Source: JANXYW01 sp031400455
Lineage (GTDB): Bacteria; Chloroflexota; Dehalococcoidia; DSTF01; JACRBR01
Length of the DNA stretch: 64,000 nt
Direction: 5' to 3'
Assembly: GCA_031400455.1 (NCBI GenBank)
Contig: JANNPX010000031.1
Location: 23,958 to 87,957, forward strand
In this document: positions 57,533-64,000 of the stretch, piece after piece
How the letters are laid out: every line of letters starts with the position of its first letter
Numbering within the stretch: position 1 is the stretch's first letter
Program-made: the position numbers and the translations under genes
The notes under the pieces: model-generated
What the model was told of the DNA's origin: nothing
Databases searched by the model: none
The model's input: the letters and a program-made list of their open reading frames with translations, nothing else

Positions 57533-58639
57533 ATGCCGATCAAGTCCGAGCCGGTCGAAGTCAACATCGGGCCACAGCACCCGAGCACGCACGGCGTGTT
57601 CCGCATGGTCGCGAAAATCGACGGCGAGCGGATCGTCGACGTGAAGATGGTCGTCGGCTACCTTCACCGCAGCATGGAGAAGCTCGCCGAGGAGCGGACG
57701 TTCACGCAGAACATCCCCTTCACCGATCGAATGGACTACTTGGCGGCGATGTCCGGGAATCTGGGGTACTGCCTGTCGGTCGAGAAGCTGGCCGGCATCG
57801 AGGTACCGGAGCGTGCGCAGTACCTGCGCGTGATCTTCGCGGAGCTCCAGCGCGTCGCCAGCCACTGCATGGCGACTGGCGCGTTCATCAACGACTGTGG
57901 CGCCTGGCAGACGCCGGTGATGTACTGCTTCCGCGACCGCGAGAAGGTGCTCGATCTCTTCGAGATGACGTGCGGCGCTCGGCTGACGACGAACTACATG
58001 CGGATCGGCGGCGTAGCGTTTGACATCCCGGACGAATTCCTGCCTGCGCTCGATCGGCTGGTCAACGACGACCTTCCGTTCCGCTTCGAGGAGTACGACC
58101 AACTCCTGGTCGGTAACGAGATCATCATGATGCGGGCGCGCGACGTCGGCGTCGTCACGCCGGAGATGGCGATCAATGCGTCATTGAGCGGCCCCATTTT
58201 GCGGAGCGCGGGCATCGTGTGGGACCTGCGGAAGGCGGATCCGTACGCGGTATACGATCGCATGAAGTTCGATATTCCTGTTGGCTATAACGGCGACGCG
58301 TACGACCGCATGTGCATCCGGATCGAAGAGATGAAGCAGAGCCTGCGCATCATCCGCCAGGCCATGCACGACCTTCCGGGCGGGCCGCACAAGACGGACG
58401 TGCCGCTTGCGATCCGGCCGCCTGCCGGCGAGGCGTACTCGCGCGTCGAGTCACCCAAGGGCGAATTGGGGTTCTACGTCGTCAGCGACGGCGGCCCCGC
58501 GCCGTATCGGTGGCATGTGCGCGCTCCGTCGCTGATTAACTTGAGCGTGCTCAAGGAGATGACGGTCGGAAAGAGCATCGCGGATGCGATCGTCACGCTG
58601 GGCAGCATCGACATCAATGTCGGGGAGTTGGACCGATGA
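57533..58639 (+). CDS. nuoD: NADH-quinone oxidoreductase subunit D
   Basis: A 368-residue 49-kDa-type subunit forming part of the quinone site. NIGPQHPSTHGVFR, GYLHRSMEKLAEERTFTQNIPFTDRMDYL, LQRVASHCMATGAF and SPKGELGFYVVSDGG are diagnostic. Start ATG at 57533 has no evident ribosome site. The stop overlaps nuoH by ATGA. Confidence 0.94.
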   Translation: MPIKSEPVEVNIGPQHPSTHGVFRMVAKIDGERIVDVKMVVGYLHRSMEKLAEERTFTQNIPFTDRMDYLAAMSGNLGYCLSVEKLAGIEVPERAQYLRVIFAELQRVASHCMATGAFINDCGAWQTPVMYCFRDREKVLDLFEMTCGARLTTNYMRIGGVAFDIPDEFLPALDRLVNDDLPFRFEEYDQLLVGNEIIMMRARDVGVVTPEMAINASLSGPILRSAGIVWDLRKADPYAVYDRMKFDIPVGYNGDAYDRMCIRIEEMKQSLRIIRQAMHDLPGGPHKTDVPLAIRPPAGEAYSRVESPKGELGFYVVSDGGPAPYRWHVRAPSLINLSVLKEMTVGKSIADAIVTLGSIDINVGELDR

Positions 58640-59916
58640 TGTTGTCGTCTCTCCTGACCATCGTGACGGACAACTGGTGGGACATCCGCGACCTCTCGAA
58701 CGTGAGTGGCGCGATCCTGGACATCATCGACGATCTCGGCGGTCCGGCGTGGCTGATCTACGTCGTGTCGGCGTTACTTGGCACGCTCGGCATCATCAGC
58801 TTCATAGGTGGCGTTGCGGTAATCAACATTTGGGTGGAGCGGCGCGTCGTCGGACGGATGCAGTCCCGGCTCGGGCCGAACCGGCTGGGGCCATTCGGGC
58901 TGCTCCAGCCGATCGCTGACGCGATCAAGTTGATGCAGAAGGAAGTACTGCAGCCGAAGACGGCTTCGGGCCTGATCTTCACGATGGCGCCGATCATGTT
59001 CACCGTGCCGGGCATCGCGATGCTCGCGGTGCTGCCCTGGGGGCGGAATATGTCGCTGGCATCGGTCGATGTCGGAATCCTGTACATCCTCGGTATGTCG
59101 TCGCTGGGTGCGCTGGCGGTGTTCATGGCCGGCTACAGCTCGAACAACAAGTACGCCCTGTTCGGATCGATGCGCGTGATCGCGATGCTCGTGAGCTACG
59201 AGATCCCCATCGTGCTCTCTCTGCTGGGGATCGTCCTGTTTACGGGCACGATGAACGCAGCAGGTATCGTCCTGTTCCAGGAGCGCTATTGGTCGCTCCT
59301 GATCATGCTGCAGCCGCTGGCGTTCATCATCTACTTCTTCTCAGTATCCGCGGAGTTGAACCGGACACCGGCCGATATCGCGGAGGCGGAGTCCGAGATC
59401 GTCGGTGGATACCACACCGAGTACTCCGGCATGAAGTTCGGACTATTCTACGCGGCGGAGCTAATCAATGCCGTGGCAGTGTCGGCTATCATCTCGACAC
59501 TGTTTCTGGGTGGCTGGTGGATGTACAAGCTCGATGAGATCGTGCCGGGATGGATGATCTACATTGGCAAGATCTACGCAGTGTACTTCCTCTTCGTATG
59601 GACGCGCGGCACGCTGCCCCGGTTCCGCATCGATCAGCTGCTGGCGTTCGCATGGAAGTGGCTAACGCCGATGGCGATTCTCAACATCGTCATGGTGGCG
59701 GGCGAAGTGACGATCTGGGAAGAAACCGGCGTCAGCGCGGGGATCATCCTGCCCATCTACATGGTGGTCAACACGGTGTTCGCCGGCGCGGTGATCTACG
59801 GATTCGTGAAGCTGCTCGCTCCTAATTTCGAACGGTTCCCGACGACACTACGGTTCTATCCGGACATCGACGTTCCGTCGTTGCCGGCGGTACGCGAAGC
59901 GCAGGTGACGACGTGA
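58636..59916 (+). CDS. nuoH: NADH-quinone oxidoreductase subunit H
   Basis: A 426-residue membrane subunit with eight helices. WVERRVVGRMQSRLGPNRLGPFGLLQPIADAIKLMQKE is the conserved quinone-entry loop; AELNRTPADIAEAESEIVGGYHTEYSGMKF and RGTLPRFRIDQLLAFAWKWLTP follow. The ~45-residue N-terminal extension is longer than usual. GTG of nuoJ overlaps its stop. Confidence 0.94.
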   Translation: MMLSSLLTIVTDNWWDIRDLSNVSGAILDIIDDLGGPAWLIYVVSALLGTLGIISFIGGVAVINIWVERRVVGRMQSRLGPNRLGPFGLLQPIADAIKLMQKEVLQPKTASGLIFTMAPIMFTVPGIAMLAVLPWGRNMSLASVDVGILYILGMSSLGALAVFMAGYSSNNKYALFGSMRVIAMLVSYEIPIVLSLLGIVLFTGTMNAAGIVLFQERYWSLLIMLQPLAFIIYFFSVSAELNRTPADIAEAESEIVGGYHTEYSGMKFGLFYAAELINAVAVSAIISTLFLGGWWMYKLDEIVPGWMIYIGKIYAVYFLFVWTRGTLPRFRIDQLLAFAWKWLTPMAILNIVMVAGEVTIWEETGVSAGIILPIYMVVNTVFAGAVIYGFVKLLAPNFERFPTTLRFYPDIDVPSLPAVREAQVTT

Positions 59917-60422
59917 TCGCCGACAACGGCATCGTGATCGCCTTCTGGGTGCTGGCCGTGACGACAATCGGCTGCGCGCTAATGGTCGCGGCCGTGCGCG
60001 AATTAATCCAGGCCGTCCTGTTCCTGGCGCTAACGTTCGTAGGCATTGCCGGCATCTACATCGTGCTGTCCGCGGACTTCGTCGCCGTCGTCCAAGTGCT
60101 GATCTACGCCGGCGCGATCGCTGTGCTGATGACGTTCGCGGTGATGCTGACGCCGGCCGCGGACCGCAAGAACTCCGAGACGGCGTTCCAGGGTCCGGCG
60201 GCGATTCTCGCGGGCCTCGTCCTCGCTATCGTCGTGTTCGTAATCATCGATACGGACTGGCGCATCGCGGACCGCGGCGCGTTCCCAGCGACGGCAGCAT
60301 CGCTAGGCGAGGCATTCCTGAAGCCGTACGTCGTGCCGTTCGAGGTCGCGTCGGTACTGCTGATGACGGCGATGATCGGCGCGATCGTGCTGACGAAGGA
60401 AGACGAGGGCGAGGATGCCTGA
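59913..60422 (+). CDS. nuoJ: NADH-quinone oxidoreductase subunit J
   Basis: A 169-residue five-helix subunit. GIAGIYIVLSADFVAVVQVLIYAGAIAVLMTFAVMLT is the family core with the conserved Tyr/Gly pi-bulge region. GTG at 59913 overlaps the nuoH stop; the canonical nuoI between H and J is missing. Confidence 0.92.
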   Translation: MIADNGIVIAFWVLAVTTIGCALMVAAVRELIQAVLFLALTFVGIAGIYIVLSADFVAVVQVLIYAGAIAVLMTFAVMLTPAADRKNSETAFQGPAAILAGLVLAIVVFVIIDTDWRIADRGAFPATAASLGEAFLKPYVVPFEVASVLLMTAMIGAIVLTKEDEGEDA

Positions 60423-60750
60423 GTTGCTGCTGGCACTGACGCTGCATCTGAGGGATGTCCTCGTGCTCGGAGCGATCTTGTTCGCCATCGGCCTCTACCT
60501 GTCGCTGTCCAAGCGGAACGCGATCGGCGTCCTGATGGGCATCGAACTGATGCTGAACGCCGTCAACGTGACGCTGTTGGCGTTCTCACGATTCGTCGTG
60601 TCACCGCGGCCACTGGATGGGCAGGTGTTCGCGGTATTCGTGATTACCGTCGCGGCTGCGGAAGCTGCCGTGGCGCTCGCGCTGGCCGTAGTGGTGTACA
60701 AGCACCGGGATACCGTCAACATCGACGAGATCGACGTACTGAGATGGTGA
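60415..60750 (+). CDS. nuoK: NADH-quinone oxidoreductase subunit K
   Basis: A 111-residue three-helix antiporter-like subunit. VLMGIELMLNAVNVTLLAFSR carries the essential Glu, and FVITVAAAEAAVALALAVVVYKHRDTVNIDEI is the third helix and tail. It overlaps nuoJ by 8 bases. Confidence 0.94.
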   Translation: MPELLLALTLHLRDVLVLGAILFAIGLYLSLSKRNAIGVLMGIELMLNAVNVTLLAFSRFVVSPRPLDGQVFAVFVITVAAAEAAVALALAVVVYKHRDTVNIDEIDVLRW

Positions 60751-60792
60751 TCGCACAGCGTAACGTGGAATTTCTACCCGGGTGGAGCGAAA

Positions 60793-60822
60793 GGCTGACA
60801 AGCTGACCGGCTGACAAGCTGA
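60793..60822 (+). repeat. Short tandem repeat between nuoK and the next gene
   Basis: GGCTGACAAGCTGA occurs twice (60793-60806 and 60809-60822) with a CC between, a 16-base period. A second low-complexity phrase, CCAACATCCAACATCGAAC, lies at about 61043. These may be insertion scars in the operon. Confidence 0.6.
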
Positions 60823-60834
60823 AACGCTACTACC

Positions 60835-61026
60835 ATGTGGTCGAAGCTGATCGATGTGAAAACCGGGTATGCCGCCGAGGTGTGGAAGGAGCTCTTCGAC
60901 GCCGAGGGGATCTCGAATCGCGTTGTGCCCCCGTTAGCGAGCGATGCGGCGATGTCGGAGCCGCGGGAGATCTGGGTGCCGGACAGCAAGACCCACGTGG
61001 CACAGGAGATCATGCGGAAGATATGA
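60835..61026 (+). CDS. DUF2007-like small protein inside the nuo operon
   Basis: A 63-residue protein MWSKLIDVKTGYAAEVWKELFDAEGISNRVVPP, then EPREIWVPDSKTHVAQEIMRKI. The N-terminal strand-helix-strand and the VPD-helix end match the ~65-residue DUF2007 fold (also called putative signal-transducing protein). No ribosome site is evident. It lies between nuoK and nuoL, where no complex I subunit is expected. Confidence 0.6.
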   Translation: MWSKLIDVKTGYAAEVWKELFDAEGISNRVVPPLASDAAMSEPREIWVPDSKTHVAQEIMRKI

Positions 61027-61075
61027 CCACGCCCGCGATGCTCCAACATCCAACATCGAACGCCCAGGAGACCGA

Positions 61076-63049
61076 ATGATCTTGCCGACGGTTCCTGAGG
61101 GTGTGGTCTGGGCGATCCTGTTCTTGCCGATCGCCTCGCTTCTGATCATCTCGTTCATCACGAAGCCGTATCCGAGGCTCTCGGGCTACGTGACGATTGC
61201 GGCCATCGGCACGGCGTTCCTGTTCGCGCTGTGGACGCTCGACAGCGTCATCGATAGCGACGGGCACGCGCTGGCGTTCGGTTCGTACAACTGGCTGACG
61301 ATTGGCACCGACAACCCTGTCCTGCGGCAGCTCGGCGGGCCGAGCCTGAGCGTTGACGTAGGGCTGCGGATCGACGGACTGAGCGCGATCATGCTCGTCG
61401 TTGTGACGTCGGTGTCGCTGCTCGTGCAGGTGTACTCGCAGGGTTACATGGAGGGCGACGGCGGCTACTCGCGCTACTTCGCCTGGATGTCGCTGTTCAC
61501 CGCGGCGATGATCGGGCTGCTCGTGATGGACAGCATCCTGATGGTGTACGTGTTCTGGGAACTGGTTGGGCTGGGGTCGTACCTGCTGATCGGATTCTGG
61601 TTCCAGAAGAAATCGGCGGGCGACGCGGCGAAGAAGGCATTCCTGACAACGCGCCTCGGTGACGTCGGATTTCTCCTGGCGATCCTGCTCATCTGGTCGA
61701 AGACGAACACCTTCAACATCCCGCTGATCCAGGAGATGGCTCAGCAAGGCCAGATCGCCGACGCGGTGCTGACGCTGTTCGCGCTCGGGATCTTTGCTGG
61801 CGCCGTAGGAAAGTCGGCGCAGTTCCCTCTGCACGTGTGGCTTCCGGACGCAATGGAAGGCCCGACGCCGGTTTCGGCGTTGATCCACGCCGCGACGATG
61901 GTGGCCGCCGGTGTGTACCTCGTCGCACGGATGTACCCGGTGTTCCAGGTCTCCGAGGACGCGCTCAAGACCGTCGCCTACGTCGGCGGGTTCACCGCGA
62001 TCTTTGCCGCATCGATCGGCATGGTCGTCACGGATATCAAGCGCGTATTGGCGTACTCGACGATCAGCCAGCTCGGGTACATGATGCTGGCGCTCGGCAC
62101 GGGTGGGTACATCGCGGCGATCTTCCACCTGTTCACGCACGCGTTCTTCAAGGCGCTTCTGTTCCTCGGGTCGGGCTCCGTGAACCACGCGAGCGGCACC
62201 TTCGACATGACGAAGATGGGTGGCCTGCGTAAGTACATGCCGATTACGTACGCGACGTTTGTTATCGGCTCGTTGAGCCTCGCGGGCGTGGTTCCCTTCG
62301 CCGGCTTCTGGTCGAAGGATGAGATTCTCGGCGCGGCCTGGCACGACGACAAGATCCTCTGGGCGGTGGCGATGGCTGTCGTCTTCATGACGGCGTTCTA
62401 CTCGTTCCGGGCGATCTTCATGACGTTCCACGGCGAGTACAAGGGCGGCGAGCCCCCGGAGCACGGCGCACACGACGCGCACGCCGGCAAGCCGCACGAA
62501 TCGCCCCTGGTCATGGTGCTGCCACTGCTGATCCTCGCGGTGCCGGCGACGCTGGCCGGGTTTGTGAACTTTCCATCGCACAGCACGGACGCGCTCGCGC
62601 ATCTGCTCGAGGGCGCGCTGCCGGAATCATCGGCGGAGGCGCTGCACCACGCGAGCTTCAACTGGTGGATTGCGATCTCGTCTTCGACGCTGGCGATTGC
62701 GGGTATCGGGCTTGCGTATGCCATCTACGAGGCGAAGGCCATCTCCGCCGCGTCGTTGCAGAAGATGTGGGGGCCAGTCCACACGCTCGTCTCGCGCAAG
62801 TACTACATGGATGACCTGTACGAGGGTCTAATCGTGCGCGAGGGCCTATACAACTTTGCGGCGCGCATCGGCCAGTGGGTCGACACGAACGTCATCGACG
62901 GCGCAGTAAACGGCGCCGCAACGGTCGCGCGCAAAACGGGCGACGGGCTGCGCTGGGTGCAGTCGGGCTCGGTGCAGGCGTATGGCACCGTCGGGTTTGC
63001 CGGACTCGTGGCAGCATCGTTCCTGATGCTGGTGTTGCTGGAGCGATAG
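61076..63049 (+). CDS. nuoL: NADH-quinone oxidoreductase subunit L
   Basis: A 657-residue antiporter-like subunit with about 16 helices. VFWELVGLGSYLLIGFW holds the conserved Glu, GKSAQFPLHVWLPDAMEGPTPVSALIHAATMVAAGVYL and YSTISQLGYMMLALG the proton-channel Lys/His region, and GFWSKDEILGAAWHD follows. A His/Glu loop (GGEPPEHGAHDAHAGKPHES) precedes the lateral-helix part. ATG at 61076 with AGGAG upstream. Confidence 0.94.
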   Translation: MILPTVPEGVVWAILFLPIASLLIISFITKPYPRLSGYVTIAAIGTAFLFALWTLDSVIDSDGHALAFGSYNWLTIGTDNPVLRQLGGPSLSVDVGLRIDGLSAIMLVVVTSVSLLVQVYSQGYMEGDGGYSRYFAWMSLFTAAMIGLLVMDSILMVYVFWELVGLGSYLLIGFWFQKKSAGDAAKKAFLTTRLGDVGFLLAILLIWSKTNTFNIPLIQEMAQQGQIADAVLTLFALGIFAGAVGKSAQFPLHVWLPDAMEGPTPVSALIHAATMVAAGVYLVARMYPVFQVSEDALKTVAYVGGFTAIFAASIGMVVTDIKRVLAYSTISQLGYMMLALGTGGYIAAIFHLFTHAFFKALLFLGSGSVNHASGTFDMTKMGGLRKYMPITYATFVIGSLSLAGVVPFAGFWSKDEILGAAWHDDKILWAVAMAVVFMTAFYSFRAIFMTFHGEYKGGEPPEHGAHDAHAGKPHESPLVMVLPLLILAVPATLAGFVNFPSHSTDALAHLLEGALPESSAEALHHASFNWWIAISSSTLAIAGIGLAYAIYEAKAISAASLQKMWGPVHTLVSRKYYMDDLYEGLIVREGLYNFAARIGQWVDTNVIDGAVNGAATVARKTGDGLRWVQSGSVQAYGTVGFAGLVAASFLMLVLLER

Positions 63050-63052
63050 ACG

Positions 63053-64000
63053 ATGAACGGACTGCTGGTCTTCACCGTCTTCTTCCCGGCCGTTGCGGCA
63101 GGCGTCGTGATGCTTACCGTCCCCCGCGAGAGCGTCAATCAGGCGAAATGGCTGGCGTTGATGGCCACGCTCACGTCGCTCGTCGCGTCGGTGATCCTGC
63201 TGCTTGCGTTCGACCGACACCCGGGTGAGGCATCCGCCGATCCGTTCCAGTTCGAGTCGGCTGCTACGTGGATCGATGCCAGCACGGCGGGTTTCGATGT
63301 GCAGTTCCACATGGGAGTAGACGGCTTGGGCATCACGATGGTCCTGCTGACGACGTTCCTCTTCGTGATCGCGACCCTGATCTCGTTCGGCGTCAAACTG
63401 CGCACGAAGGAGTACTTCATCTGGATCCTGGCGCTCGAGACGGGCGTGCTGGGTGTCTTCACATCGCTGGACCTGATCATGTTCTTCCTCTTCTGGGAGG
63501 TGGAACTGCTGCCGATGTACATGCTGATCTCGATCTGGGGCAGCGGGCGCAAAGAATACTCGGCGATGAAATTCCTGCTGTACACCATCGCCGGATCGGC
63601 GTTTATGCTGGTCGGTTTCCTGGCGATGGGATTCAGCGCAGAGCCGGTAGCCACGTTCGACATGGTGCGGCTGCAGCAGAGCACGATCGGATCCGGGCTA
63701 CTGCCCTTGTGGGTGATCTTCGGGTTCATCTTCATCGCGTTCGCGGTCAAGCTGCCGATGTTCCCGCTGCACACGTGGCTGCCGGATGCCCATACCGATG
63801 CGCCAACGGCTGTATCGGTGATCCTGGCAGGCGTCCTGCTGAAGATGGGCGGCTACGGCATGCTTCGCATCCTCGTGACGCTGATGCCGGAGACGACGAA
63901 GGACTACGGCGTCTGGCTGGCGACGCTGGCCGCGATCAGCGTGATCTACGGCGCCATCCTGACGATCCGGCAGAAAGATCTCAAGCGGCTCGTCGCATAT
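63053..64000 (+). CDS. nuoM: NADH-quinone oxidoreductase subunit M, truncated by window end
   Basis: The first 316 codons of an antiporter-like subunit (usually ~500). FHMGVDGLGITMVLLTTFLFVI, FFLFWEVELLPMYMLISIWG (conserved Glu), VKLPMFPLHTWLPDAHTDAPTAVSVILAGVLLKMGGYGMLRI and KDLKRLVAY mark it. ATG at 63053, 3 bases after the nuoL stop. nuoN presumably follows outside. Confidence 0.93.
   Translation, partial: MNGLLVFTVFFPAVAAGVVMLTVPRESVNQAKWLALMATLTSLVASVILLLAFDRHPGEASADPFQFESAATWIDASTAGFDVQFHMGVDGLGITMVLLTTFLFVIATLISFGVKLRTKEYFIWILALETGVLGVFTSLDLIMFFLFWEVELLPMYMLISIWGSGRKEYSAMKFLLYTIAGSAFMLVGFLAMGFSAEPVATFDMVRLQQSTIGSGLLPLWVIFGFIFIAFAVKLPMFPLHTWLPDAHTDAPTAVSVILAGVLLKMGGYGMLRILVTLMPETTKDYGVWLATLAAISVIYGAILTIRQKDLKRLVAY

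Noticed and set aside
61010..62602. 530-codon open frame on the minus strand opposite nuoL
   Set aside because: Arg/His/Gln-rich shadow of a high-GC gene; nuoL is unmistakable on the other strand.

Overview
The window is about 64 kb of high-GC bacterial chromosome, gene-dense and with many 4-bp ATGA/GTGA start-stop overlaps. It most resembles Chloroflexota, probably Dehalococcoidia-like. The reasons are an ABC-type glycan export locus, an error-prone DnaE2/ImuB pair, alpha/beta-hydrolase-cyclase fusions, CopC/CopD-cytochrome fusions, a deoxyhypusine synthase homologue, a DUF4331/TPR/NicO cluster and a tmRNA tag ending GERQLALAA. This assignment is inferred from gene content; no rRNA is present.

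Layout. 1-8.4 kb: amidohydrolase, hydrolase-cyclase fusion, PLP decarboxylase, protoglobin-like protein, DinB-like protein, then an APH-type kinase lying between an intact tRNA-Asp and a duplicate of that tRNA's 3' end. 8.4-12.1 kb: Tat-type solute-binding protein, Lrp/AsnC regulator, cupin and beta-lactamase-like protein. 12.1-16.0 kb: a five-gene overlapping minus-strand operon (ABC-2 permease, ATPase, two methyltransferases, O-acetyltransferase) for surface glycan export and modification. 16.1-25 kb: diiron oxidase, then a translesion region (dnaE2, imuB, DUF6504-like gene) interrupted by an AbrB/PIN toxin-antitoxin-like pair, then an ABC-F ATPase. 25-31 kb: SDR enzyme, then an archaeal-type signal peptidase I with two TasA/camelysin-like proteins and an LPDTG-type surface protein, behind a long structured leader. 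31-41 kb: Gfo/Idh/MocA oxidoreductase, kinase-methyltransferase pair, TPR lipoprotein, DUF4331 protein, NicO-type metal transporter, sulfatase, cupin.

41.3-45.1 kb is an RNA-gene region. It holds the tmRNA gene, two degenerate copies of its 3' end that bracket an alpha/beta hydrolase and a beta-helix protein, a tRNA-Leu 3' remnant, and a short divergent transcription unit that looks like an unannotated structured RNA. 45.4-55.8 kb: GltD-like oxidoreductase, RDD protein, deoxyhypusine synthase, a copper-handling operon (CopC-CopD-cytochrome c, CopC, CopC-CHRD with LPSTG, lipoprotein, membrane protein), cNMP-binding protein, HxlR regulator. 56.5-64 kb: a respiratory complex I operon nuoA-C-D-H-J-K-(small gene)-L-M running off the end. 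It lacks nuoB and nuoI at their usual places.

The observations most worth follow-up are the RNA-end-bounded cargo segments, the SipW/TasA-like surface-fibre module with its leader, the toxin-antitoxin pair whose operator-like palindrome straddles the dnaE2 promoter, the candidate ncRNA next to tmRNA, and the incomplete nuo operon.
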